Shown here piece by piece: positions 17,318-26,604 of a stretch of 64,000 nt of DNA. Within the stretch, counting starts at the first letter, position 1. Every line of letters begins with the position of its first letter. The stretch spans positions 1 to 64,000 of the forward strand of contig JADIZR010000011.1 in the NCBI GenBank assembly GCA_016704655.1, read 5' to 3'. The notes below the pieces were generated by a model. The model was not told the DNA's origin and searched no databases. It saw only the letters and a list, made by a program, of their open reading frames with translations. Made by a program: the position numbers and the translations under genes. Origin of the DNA: Pseudomonadota bacterium. GTDB taxonomy: Bacteria; Pseudomonadota; Gammaproteobacteria; Steroidobacterales; Steroidobacteraceae.

Positions 17318-18703
17318 CTATGGCGCCGCGGCGCGCAGGGCGCGCAGGAGGTGTTCGTGCAGGCCGCCGAACGAGCCATTGCTCATCAGCACCAGGTGAT
17401 CGCCCGGGCGCGCCTCCGCGACCAGGGCGGTCACGAGCTTTTGCAGGTCGGCCTGCACCGTGGCCAGCGACCCGAGGGGCAGCATGGCGTCCGCCACGTC
17501 CCACTTCACCTCAGGCGACTGGTAGACGAAGACACGGTCCGCCGTGGCGAGCGACGTGGCCAGCGCCGTCTTGTGCGTGCCGAGTTTCATCGTGTTCGAG
17601 CGGGGCTCGAGCACCGCAATGACGCGTCCCTGCCCCGCCCGGCGACGGACACCGTCGAGAGTCGTCGCAATGGCGGTCGGGTGATGGGCAAAGTCGTCAT
17701 ACACGACGATTTCGCGCACCACGCCGCGCACCTCGAGGCGACGCTTCACGCCGCCGAAGCGTCGCAGCGCCTCGAGTGCAGCGTCTTCGCCGACGCCCGC
17801 GTGACACGCCGCAGCCACCGCCGCAATCGCATTGGCGGCATTGTGGCGACCCAGCATGTCCCAGTCGACGCGGCCGACGCAGCGCTCGCCGCGCCAGACG
17901 TCGAAGCTCGCGAAACTTGCATCACCGCCCGCCGCGGCGATGCGCCATTCACACCCTGCCGTGTCGCCGCTCGTGAATCGCTCGACGGGAGTCCAGCACC
18001 CCAGGCGCAGCACTTCATCGAGGTGCGGCTCGTCGGCGTTGACGATCAGCCGGCCATTGCCGGGCACGGTACGCAACAGCAGGTGGAACTGCTGCTGGAT
18101 CGACGCCACGTCCGGATAGATGTCAGCGTGGTCGTGCTCGAGGTTGTTGAGGATCGCCGTGCGCGGCCGGTAGTGCACGAACTTCGCCCGCTTGTCGAAG
18201 AACGCGGTGTCGTACTCGTCGGCCTCGATCACGAAATGACGGCCGCCACCCAGGCGCGCGCTGACGTCGAAATCGAGCGGCACGCCGCCGATCAGGAAGC
18301 CGGGATTGAGGCCCGCGTGTTCGAGGATCCACGCAAGCAGGCTGCTGGTCGTCGTCTTGCCGTGCGTGCCCGCGACGCCGAGCACCCAGCGGTCATCGAC
18401 CTGCAGCACGTTGCGCGCCAGCCAGTCCGGCCCCGACTCGTAGCGCTTGCCGCTGTCGAGCAGCGCTTCGACCAGCGGATTGCCACGGCTCATCACGTTG
18501 CCGATCACAAACACGTCCGGGTCCAGCCGCAACTGGTCAGGCTCGTAGCCTTCGATGACGTCGATGCCGAGCGCTGCGAGCTGCGTGCTCATCGGCGGAT
18601 AGACGTTGCGATCGGAGCCGGTGACACGATGACCGGCCGCGCGCGCGATCGCGGCGATGCCACCCATGAACGTGCCGCAGACGCCGAGGATGTGCAGGTG
18701 CAA
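17318..18703 (-). CDS. mpl: UDP-MurNAc:L-Ala-gamma-D-Glu-meso-DAP ligase
   Basis: Recycles murein tripeptide by attaching it to UDP-N-acetylmuramate. The N-terminus HLHILGVCGTFMGGIAAIAR, the ATP loop GTHGKTTTSSLLAWILEHAG and IEADEYDTAFFDKRAKF are typical of Mpl and set it apart from MurC. The proposed start is TTG at 18703, preceded by GGAGGGGG and two bases past the stop of the upstream membrane-protein gene. It gives 461 residues, the family length. The open frame extends to 19141, but that part runs through the upstream gene. Confidence 0.93.
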   Translation of the reverse strand: MHLHILGVCGTFMGGIAAIARAAGHRVTGSDRNVYPPMSTQLAALGIDVIEGYEPDQLRLDPDVFVIGNVMSRGNPLVEALLDSGKRYESGPDWLARNVLQVDDRWVLGVAGTHGKTTTSSLLAWILEHAGLNPGFLIGGVPLDFDVSARLGGGRHFVIEADEYDTAFFDKRAKFVHYRPRTAILNNLEHDHADIYPDVASIQQQFHLLLRTVPGNGRLIVNADEPHLDEVLRLGCWTPVERFTSGDTAGCEWRIAAAGGDASFASFDVWRGERCVGRVDWDMLGRHNAANAIAAVAAACHAGVGEDAALEALRRFGGVKRRLEVRGVVREIVVYDDFAHHPTAIATTLDGVRRRAGQGRVIAVLEPRSNTMKLGTHKTALATSLATADRVFVYQSPEVKWDVADAMLPLGSLATVQADLQKLVTALVAEARPGDHLVLMSNGSFGGLHEHLLRALRAAAP

Positions 18704-18705
18704 AG

Positions 18706-19224
18706 TCAGCCCCCTCCGCCGCTCGCGAGATGGAGCAGCAGGTTGATCAACAGGAAATACGTGAGCGACAGCGTGACGCCCGTGAACAGGTTCGAGTCCG
18801 TCGCGAGCTTGACGATGCGGCCCGTGACCAGCGCGAAGATCACGACCATGCCGAGCGCGATCATGCCGGCCGCAGTGGACCCCGGCGGCACGGCCGCTTG
18901 CGTCAACAGCCATTGTACCGGCAGGAACATGCACAATCCGAGCACGACGCCGGTGCCGAGCACCGCGGTGGCGGTCTGCAGGAACCGGTCCGTCTTGCCG
19001 AACAGTTGCAGCAGCAGGAACACCCCTGCAGTGAGCAGGACTGGATCGAGCACGACGAAGACCAGCCAGGCGGCAGCCGGTTCCTCGAGCAGCGTGAGTT
19101 GCGCGATCGACACGGCGACGTAGGCCGCTGCCGTCAGCCACAGCAGCAATCGCGACTGCGGAAGGTCCTGTGGACCGCGCCGCCAGAGTACGATGTCGAG
19201 AAATGCCTTCAGGAAGTGCAGCAC
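18706..19224 (-). CDS. Small integral membrane protein, unknown function
   Basis: A 172-residue protein with five or so hydrophobic segments, including LLLWLTAAAYVAVSIAQLTL, LVFVVLDPVLLTAGVFLLLQ, LGLCMFLPVQWLL and the C-terminal LTYFLLINLLLHLASGGGG. Proteins of this kind occur next to mpl or rnd in gammaproteobacteria but I cannot assign a role. The GTG at 19224 is chosen because it yields a Met-Leu-His start and leaves a short divergent promoter gap to rnd. The stop TGA lies two bases before the mpl TTG start, so translation is probably coupled. Confidence 0.7.
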   Translation of the reverse strand: MLHFLKAFLDIVLWRRGPQDLPQSRLLLWLTAAAYVAVSIAQLTLLEEPAAAWLVFVVLDPVLLTAGVFLLLQLFGKTDRFLQTATAVLGTGVVLGLCMFLPVQWLLTQAAVPPGSTAAGMIALGMVVIFALVTGRIVKLATDSNLFTGVTLSLTYFLLINLLLHLASGGGG

Positions 19225-19278
19225 GATTCGAAGCGGCGGCCTGAGGAGCGGCGATTCTACACGCAGGTGATCGATCCG

Positions 19279-20517
19279 ATGCGCGAAGCGAGGCTGATCC
19301 AGGACCCCGGCGAACTCGAGGCCGCCTTGTTCCGGCTGCGGAGTTCGGACCGGCTCGCGCTCGACACCGAGTTCATGCGCGAGCGGACCTACCACGCGCA
19401 ACTCTGCCTCGTGCAGATCGCCACGGAATCCGACTGCTACCTGATCGACCCGCTCGTCGGCCTGGACCTCGCGCCGCTGCACGAACTGCTGCAGGACCGC
19501 TCGAAGCTGAAGATCCTGCATGCCGCGCGACAGGACCTCGAGGTGCTGCTGCAATCGGGCGGCGCCGTGCCCGGCCCCCTGTTCGACACGCAGGTCGCCG
19601 CGGCGCTGCTGGGGTTTCCGCCACAGGTCGGCTATGCAGAACTGGTCGCCCGGCAGCTCGGGCATTCAATCGACAAGGGCCAGACACGTACCGACTGGTC
19701 GCGCAGGCCGCTCACGCCCGCGCAGATTGCCTACGCCGCCGATGACGTACGACACCTGCTCACGCTGCACACCGACCTGCACGCCGCCCTGGTCGCAAAA
19801 GGCCGTGCCGACTGGGTCGCCGAAGAAGCGGCCGCCTATGAAAATCCCGCGCTGTACCGCACCGACCCGGCACTGGCCTGGCGTCGGCTCAAGGGACTGA
19901 ACCGGCTGCGGCCGGCAGAGCAGTCGGCGGCGCGTGCGCTGGCCGACTGGCGCGAGCGGCGCGCCATCGAAGCGGACAAACCGCGCGGCTGGATCCTCAC
20001 GGACGAAGCGCTCTATGCGCTGGCCACGCGCGACCCCGTGTCGATCGCGGCGCTGGAGTCCGTCCCCACTTTGCCGCCGAGCGTGATCCGCAAGCGCGGG
20101 GATGAGTTGCTGGAGCTGTTGCAGGCCGCGCGCGCCGACGAATCCGGCATTCCGCTCACCGCCCCGAAGCGCCCTGAACCCCAGCAGATGGCTCTCGCAA
20201 CCCGCCTGCTGCAGGTCGTGCGCGACGTGTCGGCGGAACTGGCGGTGAGCGCCGAGGTGCTGGCGACACGCAAGGACGTCGAAGCGATTGCGTTCGGGTC
20301 CGGCGCGCCTGACGGCAGTCCGCTCCTGCGCGGCTGGCGCAGGAACGTCGTGGGAGAGAGGCTGCTGGCACCGCCGCGCCCTCGGGTTACGGCGAGTCGC
20401 CGAGGCGGTCGATCCGGAGCCTTTCCCAGAGCGCGTGTCTGCCTTTCCAAGCTCGGGGGAAGGTCCCGGATCGATGGGGCGCGTCGGAAGGCCCGCCCGG
20501 ACGTCAGGCGCCGGTGA
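19279..20517 (+). CDS. rnd: Ribonuclease D
   Basis: A 3'-5' exoribonuclease for tRNA 3' maturation. The DEDD catalytic blocks are visible: LALDTEFMRERTYHAQLCLVQ, LKILHAARQDLEVLLQ, and IAYAADDVRHLLTLH with its Tyr and Asp. An HRDC domain follows from about residue 210 (AARALADWRERRAIEADKPRG). ATG 19279 is chosen; an in-frame GTG at 19267 is possible. After GWRRNVVGERLLA, where homologues usually end, the frame continues about 48 basic residues into the 3' end of adk. That suggests a lost stop or a small indel. Confidence 0.92.
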   Translation: MREARLIQDPGELEAALFRLRSSDRLALDTEFMRERTYHAQLCLVQIATESDCYLIDPLVGLDLAPLHELLQDRSKLKILHAARQDLEVLLQSGGAVPGPLFDTQVAAALLGFPPQVGYAELVARQLGHSIDKGQTRTDWSRRPLTPAQIAYAADDVRHLLTLHTDLHAALVAKGRADWVAEEAAAYENPALYRTDPALAWRRLKGLNRLRPAEQSAARALADWRERRAIEADKPRGWILTDEALYALATRDPVSIAALESVPTLPPSVIRKRGDELLELLQAARADESGIPLTAPKRPEPQQMALATRLLQVVRDVSAELAVSAEVLATRKDVEAIAFGSGAPDGSPLLRGWRRNVVGERLLAPPRPRVTASRRGGRSGAFPRARVCLSKLGGRSRIDGARRKARPDVRRR

Positions 20518-21163
20518 CTTTCACGAACTCGGCGAAAACGCGATCCATCGGCTGGGCGGCGTTGACGGTCCGCAGCAGTCCGCGACCCTGGTAGTGCTCG
20601 ATCAACGGCGCAGTCTGCGCGTTGTAAACCTTGAGCCGGTTCGCAATGACGTCTTCCTTGTCGTCGTCGCGCTGCTTCAGCAGCGGCGGCTCCGCACCAT
20701 GGACCGGGTTGTCGCAGCGCTCGCCCTTGCCCGACGCCGACGAATACACGTTGAACACCTTGCCGCAGTCCGGGCACGTCCGACGGCCCGTCAGGCGCCT
20801 CACCAGCGCCTTTTCGTCGACCTGCATCAGCACGACCGCGTCGAGCGGCTGGCCGAGGTCGGCCAGCAGCTGGTCGAGCGCACCCGCCTGCGCGACGTTG
20901 CGCGGATAGCCGTCGAGGATGAAGCCCGTCGCAGCATCCGGGCGGCCGAGCCGCTCGCGGATCAGGCCGAGCACGATGTCGTCGGTTACCAGCTCGCCGG
21001 CGTCCATCGCCGCCCTGGCGCGCTTGCCGAGTTCGGTGCCGCGCGCGACGGCATCACGAAGCAGGTCCCCGGACGAAATCTGGGGGATCCCTGTCTGGTC
21101 ACGCAGGCGCTGGGCCTGAGTGCCCTTGCCGGAGCCGGGTGCGCCTAGGAGTACGAGTCTCAT
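20504..21163 (-). CDS. adk: Adenylate kinase, zinc-lid type
   Basis: Interconverts ATP plus AMP with two ADP. The 219-residue protein begins MRLVLLGAPGSGKGTQAQRL, with the P-loop and the AMP-site SSGDLLRDAV, then FILDGYPRNVAQAGALD. The lid carries CPDC followed by a third Cys (GERCDNP), like zinc-binding lids. It overlaps the 3' end of rnd by 14 bp, tail to tail, and is divergent from pfp. Confidence 0.96.
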   Translation of the reverse strand: MRLVLLGAPGSGKGTQAQRLRDQTGIPQISSGDLLRDAVARGTELGKRARAAMDAGELVTDDIVLGLIRERLGRPDAATGFILDGYPRNVAQAGALDQLLADLGQPLDAVVLMQVDEKALVRRLTGRRTCPDCGKVFNVYSSASGKGERCDNPVHGAEPPLLKQRDDDKEDVIANRLKVYNAQTAPLIEHYQGRGLLRTVNAAQPMDRVFAEFVKVTGA

Positions 21164-21359
21164 GTTGCGGGGCCGTTGGAGGTCGGTTTCGGGAGGCGCG
21201 CACGTTACCGAAAATGCCCCGTCGGGGCCAGAAGCAGCTTCCGCAGGAGCTCGTCATCCCGCGTGCAAAATGTTAGAAGCCGACGTCTGGCCGCGGTATC
21301 CTTGGCGGCTGATAAACGCACGTAAGTCCACGATTGTGGACATCTTTTCGGGAGCAACG

Positions 21360-22634
21360 ATGAAGCAGCCGACAGGTCCGCGCAACGCCTTCTACGCCCA
21401 GTCCGGCGGCGTCACCGCCGTCATCAACGCCTCTGCCTGCGGCGTCATCGAGACGGCCCGGAAGCACCCGCGGCGCATCGGCAAGGTGTATGCGGGCCGC
21501 AACGGCATCCTCGGCGCGCTGACCGAAGACCTCATCGACACCGGCAAGGAAACCGCCGCCGACATCCGCGCCCTGCGACACACCCCGGCCGGCGCGTTCG
21601 GCTCGGCACGCTACAAACTGAAGAAGTACGAGGACAACCCGGCGCAGTACGAGCGCCTGATCGAAGTCTTCAAGGCGCACGACATCGGTTACTTCTTCTA
21701 CAACGGCGGCGGCGACTCGGCCGACACCTGCCTCAAGGTGGCCCAGCTGGCGGAGAAGCTGGGCTACCCGCTGCAGGCTATCCACGTACCTAAGACCGTG
21801 GACAACGACCTGCCGATCACCGACTGCAGCCCGGGCTTCGGCTCCGTGGCCAAGTACGTGGCGGTGTCGATCCGCGAGGCCGGCTTCGACGTCGCCTCGA
21901 TGGCCCGCACGTCGACCAAGGTGTTCGTGCTGGAGGTGATGGGCCGTCACGCAGGCTGGATCGCCGCCGCCGGCGGCCTCGCCGCGCAGAAAGCAGGCGA
22001 CGCACCGCACATCATCCTGTTCCCCGAAATCGCGTTCGACGAAGCCGCCTTCCTCGCCCGCACCGAGGAATGCGTCAAGAAGCACGGCTATTGCGCGGTC
22101 GTGGTCTCCGAGGGCGTGCGCAACAAGGAAGGCAAATTCCTGGCCGATGCGGGCACGCGTGACGCCTTCGGCCACGCACAGCTGGGCGGCGTAGGCCCGG
22201 TCGTGGCGCAGCTGGTCAAGGACAAGCTCGGCTACAAGTATCACTGGGCCGTGGCCGACTACCTGCAGCGTTCCGCAAGGCATATCGCGTCGAAAGTGGA
22301 CGTCGAGCAGGCGTATGCCGTCGGCAAGGCCGCCGTCGACCTGGCGCTGCAAGGCCACAACTCGGTAATGCCGACGATCGTCCGCACGTCGAACCGACCC
22401 TACCGCTGGAAGATCGGCATAGCGAGCCTGGACAAGGTGGCCAACGTCGAGAAGATGCTGCCCCGCGACTACATCACACCGGACGGCCTCCACATCACCG
22501 CGAAGGGCCGCAGGTACCTCGCGCCGCTGATCCAGGGCGAGGACTACCCGCCGTACGAGGACGGCCTGCCGAAGTACGTGGTGCTGAAGAACAAAGCCGT
22601 CAAAAAGAAGCTGAAAAACGCCTTTGTGGTATAG
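21360..22634 (+). CDS. pfp: Pyrophosphate-dependent 6-phosphofructokinase
   Basis: A phosphofructokinase that uses PPi reversibly in place of ATP. The N-terminus NAFYAQSGGVTAVINASACG, the phosphoryl-donor motif YNGGGDSADT and especially PKTVDNDLP (Lys where ATP enzymes have Gly) mark the PPi type. EVMGRHAGWIAAAGGLA is the sugar-phosphate site. ATG 21360 follows GGGAG and gives 424 residues; the frame extends upstream to 21120 but that part overlaps the adk promoter region. The next gene, hppA, makes or uses PPi at the membrane, so the pair forms a functional unit. Confidence 0.92.
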   Translation: MKQPTGPRNAFYAQSGGVTAVINASACGVIETARKHPRRIGKVYAGRNGILGALTEDLIDTGKETAADIRALRHTPAGAFGSARYKLKKYEDNPAQYERLIEVFKAHDIGYFFYNGGGDSADTCLKVAQLAEKLGYPLQAIHVPKTVDNDLPITDCSPGFGSVAKYVAVSIREAGFDVASMARTSTKVFVLEVMGRHAGWIAAAGGLAAQKAGDAPHIILFPEIAFDEAAFLARTEECVKKHGYCAVVVSEGVRNKEGKFLADAGTRDAFGHAQLGGVGPVVAQLVKDKLGYKYHWAVADYLQRSARHIASKVDVEQAYAVGKAAVDLALQGHNSVMPTIVRTSNRPYRWKIGIASLDKVANVEKMLPRDYITPDGLHITAKGRRYLAPLIQGEDYPPYEDGLPKYVVLKNKAVKKKLKNAFVV

Positions 22635-22743
22635 TCCCGCGCCTTTTTTCCGGGGCTGACTGGGCATTGGATCGAGTCGCAGAACTCGGCGCCCGCACGA
22701 CCCCGCCAGGTTTACGAGTGAAGACCCGTTTGGGAGGTTGAGC

Positions 22744-24786
22744 ATGACTACTGACTTCGCGCTGCTGCTGGCGATTGGCGCCGGCGTGGCCGCAATTCTT
22801 TACGGCATCCTGTCCGTGCGCTGGATCGTCGCCCAGCCCGCAGGCAACGCCCGCATGCAGGAAATCGCGTCCGCCATCCAGCAGGGTGCCAGTGCCTACC
22901 TGAACCGCCAGTACTCGACGATCGGCATCGTCGGCGGCGCGCTCTTCCTGGTGCTTGCCTTCACGCTCGGCTGGGGCACGGCGGGCGGCTTTGCCGTCGG
23001 CGCGATCCTGTCGGGACTTGCCGGTTACATCGGCATGAACGTGTCGGTCCGCGCCAACGTGCGCACGGCCCATGCGGCCAGCGTCGGCCTCAACCCGGCA
23101 TTGCAGGTCGCGTTCCGCGGCGGCGCCATCACCGGCATGCTCGTCGTCGGCCTCGGCCTGATCGGCGTGGCGGCCTATTACTGGGTGATGCTCAACGTCA
23201 CCGGCGGCGACGTGGACAAATCGCTGCACGCACTGGTCGGACTCGCGTTTGGCGGCTCGCTGATCTCGATTTTTGCGCGACTCGGCGGCGGCATCTTCAC
23301 CAAGGGCGCCGACGTCGGCGCCGACCTCGTGGGCAAGGTCGAAGCCGGCATCCCGGAGGACGACCCGCGCAACCCGGCCGTGATTGCCGACAACGTCGGT
23401 GACAACGTCGGCGACTGCGCCGGCATGGCGGCGGACCTGTTCGAGACCTACGCCGTAACCGTGGTGGCGACCATGCTGCTCGCGGGCCTCACGATGCAGG
23501 CCACGCTCGGCATCAACGCCGTGCTGTATCCGCTCGTGCTCGGCGCCGTGTCGATCGTGGCCTCGATCGTCGGCACCTTCTTCGTCAAGGCGCGCGAAGG
23601 CGGCAAGATCATGAACGCGCTGTATCGCGGCCTGATCGTGTCGGGCGTGATCGCGGCCGTCGCGTTCTACTTCGTCACGACCAGCATGATGGGCGACGCG
23701 GCCATGGCGCTGTTCGGCTGCGCCTTGATCGGCCTCGTGCTGACGGGCGCGATGATCGTGATCACCGAGTACTACACGGCGACTGAATACGCGCCGGTGC
23801 GTTACGTGGCGGCGGCGTCGCAGACTGGCCACGGCACCAACGTGATCGCGGGCCTCGCGGTCTCGATGCGTTCCACCGCCTGGCCGGTGCTCGCGATCTG
23901 CGCTGCCATCTGGGGCGCGTACTCGCTGGCTGGCCTGTACGGCATCGCGATCGCCGCGACGGCGATGCTGTCGATGACGGGCGTGATCGTCGCGCTCGAC
24001 GCCTACGGCCCGATCACCGACAACGGCGGCGGCATCGCCGAGATGGCGGGCCTGCCGAAGGAAGTGCGCAAGGTCACCGACGCGCTCGACGCGGTCGGCA
24101 ACACGACCAAGGCCGTCACCAAGGGCTACGCGATCGGCTCCGCCGGTCTCGCCGCGCTGGTGCTCTTCGCTGACTACACCAACAACCTGCAGATCGCCGG
24201 CAAGCTGGAAGTCTTCTCGCTGTCCGATCCGGCCGTGATCATCGGCCTGTTCATCGGCGGCCTCGTGCCTTACCTGTTCGGCGCCATGGCAATGGAAGCC
24301 GTGGGTCGCGCCGCGGGCTCGGTGGTCGTGGAAGTGCGCCGCCAGTTCAAGGAAATCCCGGGCATCATGGCCGGCACCGCCAAGCCCGATTATTCGCGCG
24401 CGGTGGACATGCTGACCAAGGCGGCGATCAAGGAAATGATCGTGCCGTCGCTGCTGCCGATCCTGGTCCCGGTCATCGTCGGCTTCGGCATGAACTGGCT
24501 GCTCGGTCCGGGCGCGGGTATCCGCGCGCTGGGCGGCGTGCTGATCGGCACGATCGTCACGGGTCTCTTCGTCGCCATCTCGATGTGCACGGGCGGCGGC
24601 GCCTGGGACAACGCCAAGAAGTATGTCGAGGAAGGCCACTACGGCGGCAAGGGCTCGGACACGCACAAGGCGGCCGTCACCGGCGACACCGTCGGCGATC
24701 CGTACAAGGACACCGCCGGCCCCGCCATCAACCCGCTGATCAAGATCATCAACATCGTGGCGCTGCTGCTGGTGCCGCTGCTGTAA
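22744..24786 (+). CDS. hppA: Membrane-bound proton-translocating pyrophosphatase
   Basis: A 680-residue polytopic inner-membrane protein that couples PPi hydrolysis to proton transport. The PPi-site motifs DVGADLVGKVEAGIPEDDPR and DNVGDNVGDCAGMAADLFE and the C-terminal DTVGDPYKDTAGPAINPLI are intact. In GNTTKAVTKG the Lys and Thr sit at the two positions that distinguish K+-independent H+-pumps from K+-dependent ones, so K+ independence is predicted. ATG 22744 follows GGGAGG; an in-frame TTG six bases upstream is less likely. It lies about 110 bp after pfp on the same strand. Confidence 0.96.
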   Translation: MTTDFALLLAIGAGVAAILYGILSVRWIVAQPAGNARMQEIASAIQQGASAYLNRQYSTIGIVGGALFLVLAFTLGWGTAGGFAVGAILSGLAGYIGMNVSVRANVRTAHAASVGLNPALQVAFRGGAITGMLVVGLGLIGVAAYYWVMLNVTGGDVDKSLHALVGLAFGGSLISIFARLGGGIFTKGADVGADLVGKVEAGIPEDDPRNPAVIADNVGDNVGDCAGMAADLFETYAVTVVATMLLAGLTMQATLGINAVLYPLVLGAVSIVASIVGTFFVKAREGGKIMNALYRGLIVSGVIAAVAFYFVTTSMMGDAAMALFGCALIGLVLTGAMIVITEYYTATEYAPVRYVAAASQTGHGTNVIAGLAVSMRSTAWPVLAICAAIWGAYSLAGLYGIAIAATAMLSMTGVIVALDAYGPITDNGGGIAEMAGLPKEVRKVTDALDAVGNTTKAVTKGYAIGSAGLAALVLFADYTNNLQIAGKLEVFSLSDPAVIIGLFIGGLVPYLFGAMAMEAVGRAAGSVVVEVRRQFKEIPGIMAGTAKPDYSRAVDMLTKAAIKEMIVPSLLPILVPVIVGFGMNWLLGPGAGIRALGGVLIGTIVTGLFVAISMCTGGGAWDNAKKYVEEGHYGGKGSDTHKAAVTGDTVGDPYKDTAGPAINPLIKIINIVALLLVPLL

Positions 24787-24850
24787 CGATCGGCACCTCT
24801 CCCGCTTGGGGGCGAAGTCGGCCGACAGGCCAGGTGAGGGTTCGAACGTG

Positions 24851-24882
24851 AAGGGCCCCGGTTTCCCCGGGGCCTTTCTTCT
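24851..24882 (+). terminator. Rho-independent terminator of hppA
   Basis: GGCCCCGG (24854-24861) pairs with CCGGGGCC (24867-24874) over a 5-base loop, followed by TTTCTTCT. It lies 65 bp past the hppA stop and ends the core block. Confidence 0.8.
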
Positions 24883-25618
24883 GGCTCGGTTCACGAGCTC
24901 GTGATGGCCCGTGCTGCGTGTTCGGGTAAACAGGCAGCCATTCGCGACAAGCAAAGATCGACTACTTTGTTGAAAAACTCGGCGCACAGCCATCGCTTGG
25001 CGTTGTCTTAAGTGACAGAACGACAAGCAACGGGGTAGCGCCGCGATGATGGGACAGTAGAGTGCCGTACAAGACCAGGTCTTCTACGCCTTCAGCAGCG
25101 AGTCTCACGTTCCTGCCGCCCACCTTCTTCGACGCATCGATCGCGTCCGCGATCGTAAGCGTCATGCCAAGGCCGCCCGTTCGCGGGCAGCCGGAACGCC
25201 TCCGCGAACTTCGACTCGAGAACGCGCCCGACGCTCTCTGGACTGCTCGGCTTCTGGTCCTTGCCCACGGCGCGCAACCCTTCCTCGGTCGCGAGCACCT
25301 GCACGCGCCGACCGAGTAGCGCCACATGGAACACCCCCGCGGCCCAAGCCTTCTCGGCGCGCTTCTTTTTCACCTCTGACGGCGAGGACGGCCCATGACG
25401 TTGTCAACGCTCAGGCTCGATCGCTCGCTATAGTGCGCAGAGCACGTCGCGTCGTCACCGGACGTTCCCCACTACCTCCGCCCAGCAGGCGCTGGAATCC
25501 TGGCTCGCCGGTGGCGACTTGTATAGGAACCTGAGCCGCTCGGCGACGACCTTCACCCGTAGCGTCGCAGCATCCCAAAGGCCGCTGGCGGATCGCCCGG
25601 TCCGCCCTGCTGGCTCGG
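24883..25618. other. Gene-poor stretch at the core/island boundary
   Basis: About 740 bp with no gene I can support. Short minus-strand frames exist (for example 25092-25373, with a basic MKKKRAEKAWAAGVFHVALL start, and a frame ending at 25411), but none matches a family I recognise. They break one another in a way that suggests decayed sequence. No tRNA gene or attachment-site pair was seen. The stretch separates housekeeping genes from the accessory region. Confidence 0.5.
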
Positions 25619-26523
25619 TCAGTCCTGCTCGACCCGGAACCCCGCCCCGTCGCGGCACACCTTGACGGCGCTCGGGGCACTGAAATGCGATCCGATAACC
25701 AGGCTGGCGTCCGCCGAGGCCATCTCAAGGAGCCGTACGCGGGATTGCACTGCCGCCTCCGGCGCCACGTCCACGGTGGTCCCAAGGTGCGGAAACGCAA
25801 TCTGGATAGGGTGATGTATGCAGTCGCCGGTGATGACCGCCGACTGGCCCTCGCTCTGTAGCTTGACACTCACATGACCGGGGGTATGTCCGGGTGTTGC
25901 CACCAGGGATACCCCTGGCGCGCAATCGAGTGCGACGTGCCGACCAGATCCACCAAGCCCGCTCTGACCAGCGGTTCCACTGAGTCCGCGTGAGTGGCCG
26001 CCATCATGTCCATCACGCTCGCGTGGCGGGGGTCAAGCTGCCCGGCACCGACGGCAGCAGCGTAGCGCTGTAACTCGTCGGCCCAGAATCGGAATTCCGT
26101 GTCCGCGAAGAGGTATCGTGCCCGCGGGAACGTCGGCTGCCAGATACCGTTCTCTAGCAGGGTGTTCCAGCCGACGTGATCTGGATGCATGTGTGTACAC
26201 AGGACGTGTGTAACGTCCTCTCGGCCGACTCCGATGCTGCTCAGGCGCTCCAGGAAGTCCCCACGCCGCTGATGCCATGCTTCGAGAAGGGCGCGAGGCT
26301 TGTCGTTCCCGACGCAAGTATCGACCAGGATCACGGCGTGCCCGGCCCGGACCAGAAAGGCCTGAATCACCCCGATCAGATTATCGACAGCATCCATGTA
26401 ATGGGGCTTCAGCCACGTGACCCTGAGCTTGTACTCCGCGCTCGAGGGAATCAGACCCTCGATATCGAGGAGGGCCTGCTCATAGATGGAATCCACGATC
26501 AGATCGCCGATCCGCCAAGTCAT
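25619..26523 (-). CDS. Metallo-beta-lactamase-fold hydrolase, frame-disrupted
   Basis: An MBL-fold zinc hydrolase of the lactonase/quorum-quenching-like branch. The first part carries the metal motif CTHMHPDHVGWN near residue 110. The second carries VATPGHTPGHVSV and ITGDCIHHPIQI, ending with VIGSHFSAPSAVKV. The frame changes once near 25900-25915. The span equals about 302 codons, as expected for the family. The substrate is unknown; hydrolysis of a lactone or thioester intermediate would suit the nearby CoA-ester catabolism, but this is inference. It lies 81 bp after the SDR gene on the same strand. Confidence 0.82.
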
Positions 26524-26604
26524 CGTGTGTGTGCTTCTCTCGCCTGATGTGGATGCTGTGGACCGTCGCCCGAGAAAGGCCCGAAGCGTTCGCCCGCCGC
26601 CGGC

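Noticed and set aside
22600..25026. 808-codon minus-strand frame opposite hppA
   Set aside because: It is a codon-bias shadow of the pyrophosphatase; the product is His/Arg/Asp-rich and motif-free.
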